From assembly GCA_002294405.1 (NCBI GenBank), contig DBFP01000011.1:1-58912 (forward strand): a stretch of DNA of 58,912 nucleotides, in the 5' to 3' direction. How positions within the stretch are numbered: the first letter of the stretch is position 1; every line of letters begins with the position of its first letter. Of this stretch, positions 17,042-26,069 are shown one piece after another. The notes beneath the pieces are model-generated. The model was given only the letters and a program-made list of their open reading frames with translations, searched no databases and was not told the origin of the DNA. The position numbers and the translations under genes were made by a program. The stretch is from Anaerolineales bacterium UBA877. Its GTDB lineage: Bacteria > Chloroflexota > Anaerolineae > Anaerolineales > Villigracilaceae.

Positions 17042-18163
17042 ATGGCAGTGGATAAACCGGAAACCGTCATTCGCAATTTACTTGAACCGGTGGATGTGGA
17101 GGTTAATGGAAAAGACCCCTGGGACATCCAAGTGCACAACCCAAAATTTTATAGCCGGGTTTTGCAGAGTGCATCCCTTGGCTTGGGTGAAACCTACATG
17201 GATGGTTGGTGGGATTGCGAGGCGATCGATCAGTTGGTCTATCGCGTCCTCAAAGGGAACCTCGATTCGAAGGTTCAAGGCGATTGGAGACTGGCCCTGC
17301 AGGCAATCACTTCGCGGCTTTTCAATCTGCAAACCGCTTCTAGAGCATTGAGTGTGGGCAGGGAAGTATATGATCTGGGAAATGATCTATATAGTGCCTT
17401 CCTGGACAAACGCTTGAATTACACCTGCGGGTATTGGAAAAACAGTTCCAACCTGGATGACGCCCAGGAAAAGAAACTCGACTTGGTTTGCAGGAAAATC
17501 GGTCTCAAACCGGGGATGACCGTCCTTGAATTTGGTTGCGGTTGGGGAAGCTTTGCCAAATTCGCCGCCGAAAGATATGGGGTCCGTGTGACGGGGGTGA
17601 CCATTTCCAGGGAGCAACTGACTTATGCCCAGCAAGTTTGCCAGGGTCTGCCCGTTGAGATTAAATTTCAAGATTACCGCGAGGCTCAAGGCAGGTATGA
17701 TGCCATCATATCAATAGGAATGCTGGAGCATGTCGGATACAAGAATTACCGCACGTATATGCAGGTGGTGGATCGATGTTTAAAGGAAGATGGGGTTGCT
17801 TTAATTCATGTTATTGGGAGCAATCAGACATTAACCATGGGCGAGCCTTGGTCTCATAAATATATCTTCCCCAACGGCATGCTGCCATCAATTGCGCAAC
17901 TTGGGGCGGCTTTCGAGCCCAATTTTGTAATGGAAGATTGGCACAATTTTGGCCCCCATTATGATAAGACCCTGATGGCTTGGCATGATAAATTTGAGCA
18001 TGCCTGGCCAACCCTTGCGACCAAATATGGTGAACGTTTTCGCAGGATGTGGCGTTTTTACCTGCTAAATAGCGCTGGAGCTTTCCGGGCCAGGGCGCAG
18101 CAGTTATGGCAGATTGTTTTGACCCGCAAGGGAACTCCACAACCAGATTGCAGATTAAGCTAG
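17042..18163 (+). CDS. cfa: Cyclopropane-fatty-acyl-phospholipid synthase family methyltransferase
   Basis: The enzyme transfers a methylene group from S-adenosylmethionine to double bonds of membrane phospholipid acyl chains. The start is ATG 17042, five bases after GGAGG; an in-frame TTG at 17027 is less likely. The product has 373 residues, close to E. coli Cfa. It has the N-terminal lipid-binding domain (ETYMDGWWDCEAIDQLVYRV), the SAM loop TVLEFGCGWGSFAKFAAERY and the core SIGMLEHVGYKNY. It stands alone. A related mycolate-type methyltransferase role is less likely given the overall Cfa pattern. Confidence 0.92.
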   Translation: MAVDKPETVIRNLLEPVDVEVNGKDPWDIQVHNPKFYSRVLQSASLGLGETYMDGWWDCEAIDQLVYRVLKGNLDSKVQGDWRLALQAITSRLFNLQTASRALSVGREVYDLGNDLYSAFLDKRLNYTCGYWKNSSNLDDAQEKKLDLVCRKIGLKPGMTVLEFGCGWGSFAKFAAERYGVRVTGVTISREQLTYAQQVCQGLPVEIKFQDYREAQGRYDAIISIGMLEHVGYKNYRTYMQVVDRCLKEDGVALIHVIGSNQTLTMGEPWSHKYIFPNGMLPSIAQLGAAFEPNFVMEDWHNFGPHYDKTLMAWHDKFEHAWPTLATKYGERFRRMWRFYLLNSAGAFRARAQQLWQIVLTRKGTPQPDCRLS

Positions 18164-18314
18164 GGGCAGATACTATTTCAACACCGAACTATTGCGGTAA
18201 GTAAACAATACGGCAAGATACAGGAATGAACCTTTCGAGTTCTGGCAAAATGTGATTTGCATGGACTGAGGATATTCATTTCCCGGCGTGGAAGGTTCAT
18301 TGTGAGGAGATTTT

Positions 18315-19766
18315 ATGCGTGGAATAACATTGCTGGGTCTGGGCCCGGGTGACCCAGCCAAGTTGACCCGGGAAGCTTGGGAAGTACTGTGTTCAGCAGA
18401 CCAGGTATGGCTGCGCACCCGGCAGCACCCAACGGTTGCCGGTTTTCCAACCTCGCTCAAAATCCATTCATTCGACGATCTATATGAAAAAAGTGATTCA
18501 TACGACGAAATATACGCTGAGATCGTGGAAAAGGTTGTTGAGCTGGGAAAACTGTCCCCGGGAGTGGTGTATGCAGTTCCAGGTGATCCCTTTGTGGCAG
18601 AAGCCACCTGCGTTGAAATTGCTCTACGTGCCAGACACCTTGAAATTCCCTTGAAAATTGTCAACGGAATATCTTTCCTGGAGCCGGTTTTTGCCGCACT
18701 TAATCTTGATCCATACCCACGCCTGGTATTAATGGATGCCATGGAATTAAGTCTGGAACATTTCCCCACTTTTCCTCCAGATATGCCTGTATTGGTGGCG
18801 CAAATATATTCCCAACTGATTGCCGCTGAAGTCAAGGTGACGCTGAATGCGGTCTTTCCCGATGATCATCCGGTGCGGCTGGTTCATGCGGCAGGGTCTG
18901 ACCGGGCGATTATTGAAGATCTACAGCTATATGAAATAGACCGCTCCAAGCATATTGGTATAACTTCAGTTTTATTTGTTCCCCCTCTAGGAAGGGGAAC
19001 ATCATTCGAAGCCTTCCAGGAAATTGTGGCACATCTGCGCGCGCCTGATGGCTGCCCGTGGGACCGCGAGCAAACGCATGAGTCACTGCGCTCTCATCTG
19101 ATGGGGGAAGCATATGAAACCCTTGCAGCGATGGATTCAGGTAACCCTGAAAAAATGGCTGAGGAATTGGGTGACCTGCTGCTGCAGATTGTTTTAAATG
19201 CTCAGATTGCCAGCGAAGAAGGCGAGTTCAATATGGCGGGCGTGGTTAAGGGAATATACGATAAGATAATCCGCCGCCATCCGCATGTCTTTGATGATTT
19301 GAAGCTGGATGGAGTGCAGGGAGTGTTAAGGAACTGGGAAAAGCTTAAGGCGGTCGAACGCAATGGCAGCGATGAACCGGAAAAAGGCTTGCTTGATGGA
19401 GTCCCATTGGCATTACCAGCACTCTCCCAGGCACAGGAGTATCAGGACCGGGTTGCCCGTGTTGGTTTTGATTGGAAGGAAGTAAATGGGGTCCTGGACA
19501 AGATCTCGGAAGAAATTAGGGAAGTCAGGGAAGTTTCAAATGACCAGGAATTGTCTGCTGAATTGGGGGATCTATTCTTCGCCCTGGTGAATCTCTCTCG
19601 TTGGAAAAAGGTGGATGCGGAGGCTGCATTGAGGGGAATGAATTTGCGTTTCAAAACACGCTTCAACCACATAGAGCAGGAGGCGAGGAAACGTAATAAG
19701 AATCTTTCGGACCTGTCCATGGATGAGATGGAAACATTGTGGCAGGAAGCCAAGCGAATGAAATAG
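18315..19766 (+). CDS. mazG: Tetrapyrrole methylase-family / MazG nucleotide pyrophosphohydrolase fusion (YabN-like)
   Basis: This two-domain protein has 483 residues. Residues ~1-220 match the SAM-dependent tetrapyrrole methylase fold (GITLLGLGPGDPAKLTREAW, AVPGDPFVAE). Residues ~230-483 hold two MazG domains, the first with FQEIVAHLRAPDGCPWDREQ, EAYETLAAM and EELGDLLLQIVLNAQ, whose paired acidic residues bind magnesium. MazG hydrolyses NTPs to NMP and pyrophosphate in nucleotide-pool cleaning. The same fusion is known as YabN in Bacillus; the methylase substrate is unknown. GAGGAG precedes the ATG. Confidence 0.93.
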   Translation: MRGITLLGLGPGDPAKLTREAWEVLCSADQVWLRTRQHPTVAGFPTSLKIHSFDDLYEKSDSYDEIYAEIVEKVVELGKLSPGVVYAVPGDPFVAEATCVEIALRARHLEIPLKIVNGISFLEPVFAALNLDPYPRLVLMDAMELSLEHFPTFPPDMPVLVAQIYSQLIAAEVKVTLNAVFPDDHPVRLVHAAGSDRAIIEDLQLYEIDRSKHIGITSVLFVPPLGRGTSFEAFQEIVAHLRAPDGCPWDREQTHESLRSHLMGEAYETLAAMDSGNPEKMAEELGDLLLQIVLNAQIASEEGEFNMAGVVKGIYDKIIRRHPHVFDDLKLDGVQGVLRNWEKLKAVERNGSDEPEKGLLDGVPLALPALSQAQEYQDRVARVGFDWKEVNGVLDKISEEIREVREVSNDQELSAELGDLFFALVNLSRWKKVDAEAALRGMNLRFKTRFNHIEQEARKRNKNLSDLSMDEMETLWQEAKRMK

Positions 19767-20018
19767 TTATCGTGAAGACTTAAGCATTCCGACCTAAGAA
19801 AAGGGAGCTTTGGTTATGGATCCGATTGATTTGGTTTTTCAGCACTGCATGGAATAAGAAATTGGAAAACCATTCATACAAAACCATAATATATTGATCT
19901 CGTCATCCCAAAGAAAAACAATCGGCTGTTACAATTCAATTCCAAGTTTGCAGGCTCGTGCCTACGCAGAAATTAAAGGTCCCCACGAAATTTTAAGGTC
20001 GAAAAATCATCAAAACTC
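19767..20018 (+). other. Intergenic region upstream of the nrdR promoter
   Basis: No convincing gene lies here. A 13-codon ORF (19816-19857) behind GGGAG is the only translated-looking element and has no recognisable product. An open frame around 19894-20085 has no ribosome binding site and runs across the nrdR promoter. Confidence 0.4.
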
Positions 20019-20047
20019 TTGTGATGGTTTGGCAATCATGTTAGAAT
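20019..20047 (+). promoter_or_regulatory. Candidate sigma70-type promoter of nrdR
   Basis: TTGTGA (20019-20024) and TAGAAT (20042-20047) are separated by 17 bases, matching four and five of six consensus positions. A start site near 20054 would lie just upstream of the two NrdR-box-like sequences. Confidence 0.5.
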
Positions 20048-20059
20048 ACTGGAAAATAT

Positions 20060-20105
20060 GCCCCATATATAGGGGTTTTATTTAACAAACCACCAAATAT
20101 AGCGG
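20060..20105 (+). promoter_or_regulatory. Two tandem NrdR-box-like sequences
   Basis: GCCCCATATATAGGGG (20060-20075) and CCACCAAATATAGCGG (20090-20105) are 30 bases apart centre to centre. From 20061 and 20091 they agree at 12 of 15 positions. Known NrdR boxes are tandem imperfect palindromes of about 16 bases with an AT-rich centre, about three helical turns apart. The location between a promoter and nrdR suggests that NrdR controls its own transcription and perhaps that of nrdJ. The flanks are more G/C-rich than the usual ACAC/GTGT. Confidence 0.55.
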
Positions 20106-20139
20106 CTACATTTGTTCTAAATTTCACGGAGTAATGGTA

Positions 20140-20592
20140 ATGCGTTGCCCATACTGCCAAAATGACGACTCCAAGGTCATCGATACCACTCATGATAGTC
20201 ATGGGGGTATTCGACGCCGGCGGGAATGTCTTAAATGCGGTCAAAGGTTCAGCAGTTACGAACGCCCGATTCTGGCAACCCCTTTGATAGTAAAACAGGA
20301 TGGGACACGGGAGGAGTTTGACCGTGCAAAATTAGAACGCGGGATTCACATCGCTTGTGCCAAACGTCCGGTTTCAGCGGCGGATATAGAGCGTTTGTTG
20401 GGGCAGGTTGAAGGAGTTCTTCAACGCCAGGGAAAATCAGAGGTTTCATCACGACTGGTTGGAGACCTGGTCATCAAGGGATTGAAGGATCTGGATCATA
20501 TTGCTTATATCCGGTATGCCATAGTATATTTGCGGCTGGACGATTTGCATGCTGTGCGTAAAGAAATTGACCGCCTTTTGTTAGAATCTTGA
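20140..20592 (+). CDS. nrdR: Transcriptional repressor NrdR
   Basis: NrdR represses ribonucleotide reductase genes in response to ATP/dATP. The second of two in-frame ATGs (20134 and 20140) is chosen because it lies eight bases after GGAG (20128-20131) and gives the canonical MRCPYCQNDDSKV. The product has 150 residues. The N-terminal zinc ribbon has CPYC and CLKC pairs, and the ATP-cone domain follows (FDRAKLERGIHIAC, YIRYAIVYLRLDDL). nrdJ lies downstream; tandem NrdR-like boxes lie upstream. Confidence 0.96.
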   Translation: MRCPYCQNDDSKVIDTTHDSHGGIRRRRECLKCGQRFSSYERPILATPLIVKQDGTREEFDRAKLERGIHIACAKRPVSAADIERLLGQVEGVLQRQGKSEVSSRLVGDLVIKGLKDLDHIAYIRYAIVYLRLDDLHAVRKEIDRLLLES

Positions 20593-20603
20593 TAGTCTGC
20601 ATC

Positions 20604-20651
20604 CACCGATACATCCAGTTCCCTGGAAGAGTTGTCGGTGATTTTGTTTGT
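20604..20651 (+). terminator. Possible intrinsic terminator between nrdR and nrdJ
   Basis: CACCGA (20604-20609) pairs with TCGGTG (20635-20640) around an inner TCCAG/CTGGA hairpin, followed by ATTTTGTTTGTT. It could reduce read-through from nrdR to nrdJ or act as an attenuator. Confidence 0.55.
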
Positions 20652-20710
20652 TATCTGACCATTTGGTAATTAGTGGTTTAGTTATTAATTTGCTTGAGGA
20701 GATCCCCAGG

Positions 20711-23350
20711 ATGACCATGACGGGTACCAAATCGAAAAAAGCCACCATCGCCACGCCCCCGGTTCCGGTTGATCTACCGGGTGTGGAACTAACCGAAAAT
20801 GCCCGCCAGGTGTTGATACGCCGCTTCGTTCGTCGGGGGGAGGATGGAAATCCCGGGGAGACCATCGAAGAGATGTTCTGGCGGGTCGCTTACCATGTGG
20901 CAAAAGCGGAGGAATTTTACAACGGTGACGTGGCGGCACGCGCGCGCGAGTTTTATGTTTTGTTAACTTCACGGAAATTTTTCCCCAATTCACCCACCTT
21001 TACCGGTGCGGGTACTCCTCTGGGACAGCTTGCCGCGTGCTTTGTCCTGCCAATCACTGATGATATGGGGCGTGATCCTGCGGGAATCTTCCAATCCTTG
21101 CGGGACGCGGCGCTCATCCAGCAGACTGGCGGGGGGAATGGTTTCTCATTTTCCCGTCTGCGACCCAAGGGATCACTCGTCAAATCATCCGCAGGTCAAG
21201 CCACGGGCCCGGTGGGATTCCTGAGGGTTTATGACCATGCATTTGGTGAAATTGCCCAGGGTGGAACGCGGCGCGGGGCCAATATGGGGGTCTTGCGCGT
21301 GGATCATCCTGATATCGAGGAGTTTATCACCTGCAAAACTGATGAAAACCAGATCACCAATTTTAATATTTCCGTTGGAATCACGGATGCCTTCATGCAG
21401 GCAGTAAAAGAGGATGCCGATTGGGACCTGGTTTTCCCGGATGTCTCTGCGCCTGGTTATCGTGGCTTTAGCGGCACACCAGAACAGGCGCGGTCGAAGG
21501 GCATCCCGCTGATCACTTATAGAACTGTACGTGCCGGCGAGCTTTTCGCAAAGATCGTCAACCAGGCCCACCATAATGGGGAACCCGGGCTATTGTTCCT
21601 GGATGCAGCCAATAAAAGCAATCCAGTCCCGCACCTGTACCCGCTTGAAGCGACAAATCCATGCGGGGAACAATGGCTTGGTCCATACGAGAATTGCTGT
21701 CTGGGGTCGATCAACCTGGTTGAACACTGCGGTCCGAATGCCCAGGTGGATTGGGATGGATTGGAGCGCAGCGTCGAAACCTCCACGCGGTTCCTGGATG
21801 ATGTTGTGGATGCCAACGCCTATGTCCCTGCAGTTCCACAATTAAAGGAGGCTGCTTTCCGAGCCCGTCGCATAGGGTTGGGTGTAATGGGCTTGGCGGA
21901 TTTAATGTACCATGTGGGTGTACGATACGGGTCACCAGATGGACAGGAGTTCGGAGCCCAGGTGATGGAATTCATCCGCTACCAGGCAATGCGTGCCAGC
22001 GTGACGCTGGCACGTGAACGGGGTGCATTTCCAGCTATCAAAGGAAGCATTTATGATTTTGAGGACATGCACTGGCAACCACCTCAACCATTGTCTCCCT
22101 ATACCAGAAATTGGAATCGGCCGACCCTGGACTGGAATGGTATCCTGGAAGATATTCAGAAATACGGCATCCGCAATGCTGCCCAGACCACCGTGGCGCC
22201 AACCGGGACAATTGCCACGGTTGCGGGATGTGAAGGATATGGATGTGAACCGGTCTTTGCCCTGGCGTATGTACGCCACGTTAACGATAATGGAAAAGAT
22301 CTTCAACTGACCTACGCGAGCCCGCGATTCGCTTCTGCGTTGGAAAAAGTAGGGATTGTTGGAGAAGCGCGACAGGAAATAATCGAGCGGGTGATGCAGC
22401 AAGGCACCTGCCAGGATATTCCCGAAATCCCTGAAATCCTGCGCAATGTATTTGTGGTGGCAGGGGACATTTCAGCGGAAGACCATGTATATATGCAGGC
22501 TGCCCTGCAGGCGTTTGTTGATAATTCCCTCTCAAAAACGATTAATTTTCCGGAAGGCGCCTCCCTTGAGGAAATTGCTGATGCCTACCAGCTGGCTTGG
22601 GAATTGGGCTGCAAAGGCATCACAGTTTATGTCACCGGATCGCGCGAAAAAGTGGTATTGGAAACAAAAGCCACCCTGCAAAAAAAACAAGCGCCAGCGG
22701 TCCCCACCGGGACTGTTGTATTACCGTTTGGTAAAAAGGGGGGTGGGAGTGGAAAACCTGTTTCGGAAACAGAGATCGCCACCCAACTCGCGGCATGGCA
22801 TGAATCCAAGAAACCCAGACCTCGCCTGCTTCCTGGGAGTACATTCCGGGTCGAGACGCCGCTTGGAAAGGCATTTATTACCGTGAATGAGAACGGTGGT
22901 AAACAACCGTTCGAAGTTTTTATCAACACTGCCAAGGCAGGTTCAGAGACCGCCGCAGTTTCTGAGGCCATTGGGAGACTCGTGTCTTACGTTTTAAGGC
23001 TTGCTTCACCGATTTCCGCCCGCGAACGCCTGGCTGAAGTAGTGCGACAGCTCTCGGGTATAGGTGGAAGCCGCTCATTGGGGTTTGGTCCCAACCGGGT
23101 ACGGTCGTTGCCTGACGGTGTGGGTCAAGTACTGGATGAGTATTTGGAAGGGAGAAAAACCCACCAGCTGACAGAATCTGAGGCGAAAGAAGATCCCGCT
23201 CCCGCAAACACCAGCGCTGACTTTCTCAAGGCTGAACCCATTGCACCTATCTTGAAAATGGGTGATCTTTGCCCGGAGTGCGGCGAAGCGACCATGGTGA
23301 ATGAAGAAGGGTGCAGGAAGTGCTATACATGCGGGTACAGCGAATGTTAA
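20711..23350 (+). CDS. nrdJ: Adenosylcobalamin-dependent (class II) ribonucleotide reductase
   Basis: The enzyme reduces ribonucleotides to deoxyribonucleotides using coenzyme B12, with or without oxygen. Start ATG 20711 lies eight bases after GAGGAGA; the frame is open further upstream without a better signal. The product is 879 residues. It has the substrate loop [16 protein letters not shown], the active-site motif NPCGEQ and the barrel strand [19 protein letters not shown]. The C-terminus carries CPEC ... [12 protein letters not shown], the cysteine-rich tail that re-reduces the active site. No class I or III genes are in the window. Confidence 0.96.
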   Translation: MTMTGTKSKKATIATPPVPVDLPGVELTENARQVLIRRFVRRGEDGNPGETIEEMFWRVAYHVAKAEEFYNGDVAARAREFYVLLTSRKFFPNSPTFTGAGTPLGQLAACFVLPITDDMGRDPAGIFQSLRDAALIQQTGGGNGFSFSRLRPKGSLVKSSAGQATGPVGFLRVYDHAFGEIAQGGTRRGANMGVLRVDHPDIEEFITCKTDENQITNFNISVGITDAFMQAVKEDADWDLVFPDVSAPGYRGFSGTPEQARSKGIPLITYRTVRAGELFAKIVNQAHHNGEPGLLFLDAANKSNPVPHLYPLEATNPCGEQWLGPYENCCLGSINLVEHCGPNAQVDWDGLERSVETSTRFLDDVVDANAYVPAVPQLKEAAFRARRIGLGVMGLADLMYHVGVRYGSPDGQEFGAQVMEFIRYQAMRASVTLARERGAFPAIKGSIYDFEDMHWQPPQPLSPYTRNWNRPTLDWNGILEDIQKYGIRNAAQTTVAPTGTIATVAGCEGYGCEPVFALAYVRHVNDNGKDLQLTYASPRFASALEKVGIVGEARQEIIERVMQQGTCQDIPEIPEILRNVFVVAGDISAEDHVYMQAALQAFVDNSLSKTINFPEGASLEEIADAYQLAWELGCKGITVYVTGSREKVVLETKATLQKKQAPAVPTGTVVLPFGKKGGGSGKPVSETEIATQLAAWHESKKPRPRLLPGSTFRVETPLGKAFITVNENGGKQPFEVFINTAKAGSETAAVSEAIGRLVSYVLRLASPISARERLAEVVRQLSGIGGSRSLGFGPNRVRSLPDGVGQVLDEYLEGRKTHQLTESEAKEDPAPANTSADFLKAEPIAPILKMGDLCPECGEATMVNEEGCRKCYTCGYSEC

Positions 23351-23373
23351 TCACCAAGGTTTAACATAATTAG

Positions 23374-23402
23374 GAGCAGAGATTGTTCTCTGCTCTCTTC
23401 AT
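23374..23402 (+). terminator. Hairpin terminator after nrdJ
   Basis: GAGCAGAGA (23374-23382) pairs perfectly with TCTCTGCTC (23387-23395) over a four-base loop. The following TCTTCATT is only moderately U-rich, so termination may be partial. Confidence 0.6.
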
Positions 23403-23427
23403 TAACTTGCAATAAGCGTATAATTCC

Positions 23428-23456
23428 AAGTTGCCGGTGCAGCCGGCAACTTTTTT
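23428..23456 (+). terminator. Strong intrinsic terminator upstream of the MFS gene
   Basis: AAGTTGCCGG (23428-23437) pairs perfectly with CCGGCAACTT (23443-23452) over a five-base loop, and the T-tract runs to 23456. A TATAAT lies at 23419-23424, so a start site from it would fall inside the hairpin's left arm. Only 16 bases separate the T-tract from the likely MFS start. Confidence 0.75.
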
Positions 23457-23472
23457 GAATGAAGGGTGTAAC

Positions 23473-24726
23473 TTGAGTAACAAGGAACAAACCGCAGGTA
23501 AAAAAATAAATCCACGGTTAAATGATACCTTCGCTGCCATGAAACACTACAACTATCGGCTGTGGTTTTATGGGCAAATGGTATCGATGATGGGCACGTG
23601 GATGCAAAGCACCGCCCAGGGATATTTGGTTTACCAACTTACAGGTTCTCCAGGTTACCTTGGCCTGGTGGGATTTGCCGGCGGACTTCCCGCATTACTA
23701 TTTACCCTCTTCGGTGGCGTGATTGCTGATCGCATCTCCCGTCGAAATATGATGGTGATTACACAGAGCTCCATGCTTGTACTGGCATTCATCCTGGCAG
23801 GGTTGACTTTCACCCATGTAGTTCAACCCTGGCATATCATCGTCCTTGCGTTCTTGCTGGGGATCGCAAACGCCTTTGACGCTCCGGCCCGGGTCGCATT
23901 TGTGACAGAATTGGTCAGCCGCGAGGATATGACCAATGCCATTGCCCTCAATTCCACCATGTTCAATATTGCCACCGTGGTCGGACCATCAATCGCAGGC
24001 CTGACCTACGCTGCATTTGGCCCGGCATGGTGCTTCACAATTAATGGAGTTTCATTTGTCGCCGTGATCGTCGCTTTGCTGCTCATGCGCATCAAACCGA
24101 TCATCAGACCGGTTCAACAAGCCTCTATTTATCTTGATCTAAAAGAAGGCTTGCGATATGTTTTTTCCCATAGTTTAATACTCAGCCTGATCGGTTCAAT
24201 CGGCTTGGTAAGCATCTTCGGCATCGGTATGATGACCCTGCTGCCTGCATGGGCAAAAGACATTCTGCATGGAAATGTGACCACCAATGGTTGGCTGGTT
24301 TCGGCGCGCGGATTTGGGTCGTTGGTTAGTGCGTTAATGCTGGCTTACCTGGGAAACCGCAAATTTCGGGGAAAACTTTGGACAGTGGGAGCATTTATCA
24401 TGCCCATCATGTTATTCGGCTTTGCCTGGATCCGCTGGTTGCCGCTTTCCCTGGCAGCCCTGGCCGGAGTTGGCTGGAGTTTCATGATGATCATGAATAA
24501 CAGCAATGCATTGATGCAATCCAATATTCCTGACAATTTACGGGGCCGGGTGATGAGCGTATATACCCTGGTGTTCTTTGGATCCATGCCTTTGGGATCA
24601 TTATTCGCCGGAGCATTAGCTCAAAAGCTCACGGAACCAATAACCGTAATAATCGGCGCTGTGGCCTTGATGGCGATGGCAATCGCTGCGTGGATTTTCC
24701 TGCCGATCATTCGCAAGCAGGAATAG
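23473..24726 (+). CDS. MFS transporter of the EntS/MFS_3-type exporter family
   Basis: This is a 12-helix inner-membrane transporter, probably a drug or siderophore-type exporter. The frame is open from 23431, inside the terminator stem. The TTG at 23473, six bases after GAAGGG, is preferred and gives 417 residues. Features include TWMQSTAQGYLVYQLTGS in helix 1, GGVIADRISRRNMMVITQ (the MFS loop 2-3 motif), NAFDAPARVAFV, and GRVMSVYTLVFFGSMPLGS in the second half. The substrate cannot be inferred. It converges on the next minus-strand gene. Confidence 0.85.
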   Translation: MSNKEQTAGKKINPRLNDTFAAMKHYNYRLWFYGQMVSMMGTWMQSTAQGYLVYQLTGSPGYLGLVGFAGGLPALLFTLFGGVIADRISRRNMMVITQSSMLVLAFILAGLTFTHVVQPWHIIVLAFLLGIANAFDAPARVAFVTELVSREDMTNAIALNSTMFNIATVVGPSIAGLTYAAFGPAWCFTINGVSFVAVIVALLLMRIKPIIRPVQQASIYLDLKEGLRYVFSHSLILSLIGSIGLVSIFGIGMMTLLPAWAKDILHGNVTTNGWLVSARGFGSLVSALMLAYLGNRKFRGKLWTVGAFIMPIMLFGFAWIRWLPLSLAALAGVGWSFMMIMNNSNALMQSNIPDNLRGRVMSVYTLVFFGSMPLGSLFAGALAQKLTEPITVIIGAVALMAMAIAAWIFLPIIRKQE

Positions 24727-24730
24727 ATCC

Positions 24731-24770
24731 CCAGGATAAATTCAGACGCAAATATATCCTGGATATTTTG
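24731..24770 (+). terminator. Candidate terminator between convergent genes
   Basis: CCAGGATA (24731-24738) pairs with TATCCTGG (24755-24762) over a 16-base loop, followed by ATATTTTGTT. It lies five bases after the MFS stop, facing the minus-strand gene that ends at 24799. Confidence 0.5.
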
Positions 24771-24798
24771 TTACCCACTAGAAACAAGCATAACAAAT

Positions 24799-25296
24799 TT
24801 ATAATTTTCCGAATGTCACCGCTTTGTATGTCCAACCACAAGCCACGACGGTTTCTTGTAGTGGTTTCTTGAGTTCATTTGTATTGAAGCGGTACTTGTA
24901 AACCTGTCCCGGAGATAATTCCTCCGTGAAGGCAATTGCCGTGCCAAATTCAACCGAGGTCATTTGTCCCTTGAATGAACTGACCGACAGTGACAGGCTC
25001 GGGACACCAGCACGCCATTCAACCATGTATTCATGATCCTGGGCGCGCACTTCGTGCTTCCCCGGATCAAGCTTAAGATAGATGCGGAAGATTTTTGTCA
25101 GATTGGCCTTGGCAAAGATCTCATACCATTGGGCGTCAACGATTTTCCATTCTGCGATCAGGTTAACATTTTCGGATCGACCATCCACGATGCGATAAGG
25201 AGCAGTCGGACGATTTAAGGCTGTAATCTTATCCTCCACCTCTTGAGGGGGAAGGGCGGTAATATTTGAAGCAGGTTTTTTTCCGAATAATCCCAT
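24799..25296 (-). CDS. Conserved hypothetical cytoplasmic protein
   Basis: I do not recognise the family. The 165-residue product has no signal peptide or membrane helix. It starts MGLFGKKPASNITALPPQEV, and the rest is predominantly beta-strand-like with conserved-looking aromatics (WKIVDAQWYEIFAKAN, HEYMVEWRAG, CGWTYKAV). A good ribosome binding site, GAAAGGAG, precedes the ATG at 25296. It is divergent from the deoxynucleoside kinase gene and convergent with the MFS gene, so it is probably transcribed alone. Confidence 0.8.
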   Translation of the reverse strand: MGLFGKKPASNITALPPQEVEDKITALNRPTAPYRIVDGRSENVNLIAEWKIVDAQWYEIFAKANLTKIFRIYLKLDPGKHEVRAQDHEYMVEWRAGVPSLSLSVSSFKGQMTSVEFGTAIAFTEELSPGQVYKYRFNTNELKKPLQETVVACGWTYKAVTFGKL

Positions 25297-25401
25297 GGGG
25301 TACTCCTTTCGAATTGACCACCACTATATCACGACTTTAGGTGAAATGACAAACGCTTGGTGATGAACTTCGTGTACAATAGTTGAAATGTAGGAGGCCA
25401 T

Positions 25402-26046
25402 ATGTCCAAAAGATTAGTGGTGGTCGCAGGGAATATTGGGGCTGGGAAAACCTCCCTCGCAGAGCGCATCGGCGGTCGGCTAGGCTGGCGTACGGACTTT
25501 GAATCTGTGGCTGACAACCCCTACTTGCCGGATTTTTATGCTGACATGCGCGCCTGGTCTTTCCACCTTCAAATCTACTTCCTCGGTCACCGGGCAGACC
25601 AGTATCTTGATGCGGCGCACGATCGGCGATCTGCCATTCTCGACCGGAGTATTTACGAGGATGCCTATATTTTTTCGCGCGCTTTGCATCACATGGGAAA
25701 TTTAGGCGAACGGGATTACCTGGCCTATCGTAAACTGTTCGACCTGGTGGTGGGCAGTCTGCCAGCCCCCAATTTACTGGTGTATCTCGAATGCCCGGTG
25801 GAAGTTCTTATGATGCGCATCCAACGTCGCGCCCGCAACATGGAGACCGGCATTACCACAAGTTACCTCTCCCTGCTGGATTCGTTTTATGAAGAATGGC
25901 TACGTGCTTTTGACGTTTGCCCAGTATTGACGGTCCGGACCGATGACCTGGATTATGTAAATTCACCCAAGGCGTTGGAAATCGTGGTGGGACGCATCCA
26001 GGAACGTCTGGGGGGGAAGGAAGAGATTGACCTGCGGGGTAAATAA
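25402..26046 (+). CDS. Deoxynucleoside kinase (dAK/dGK family)
   Basis: The enzyme phosphorylates deoxynucleosides in the salvage pathway. The 214-residue product has the P-loop VVAGNIGAGKTSLAERI, the catalytic region LDRSIYEDAYIFSRALHHMG (the DRS motif), and the LID arginines in MMRIQRRARNMET, all typical of the dNK/TK2/dGK family. The specific base preference cannot be told. GTAGGAGG precedes the ATG. It stands among other dNTP-supply genes (nrdR, nrdJ, dCMP deaminase). Confidence 0.9.
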   Translation: MSKRLVVVAGNIGAGKTSLAERIGGRLGWRTDFESVADNPYLPDFYADMRAWSFHLQIYFLGHRADQYLDAAHDRRSAILDRSIYEDAYIFSRALHHMGNLGERDYLAYRKLFDLVVGSLPAPNLLVYLECPVEVLMMRIQRRARNMETGITTSYLSLLDSFYEEWLRAFDVCPVLTVRTDDLDYVNSPKALEIVVGRIQERLGGKEEIDLRGK

Positions 26047-26069
26047 ACCTCCTCATATCGGAGTCCCAA

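Noticed and set aside
19816..19857. 13-codon ORF after GGGAG
   Set aside because: Too short to judge; no sign of conservation can be seen from one sequence.
19894..20085. 63-codon open frame upstream of nrdR
   Set aside because: No ribosome binding site, no domain, and it crosses the candidate nrdR promoter and the first box.
25318..25334. Sequence near CCACTATATCACG resembling an NrdR box before the deoxynucleoside kinase
   Set aside because: Only part of the core matches, there is no second box and symmetry is poor.
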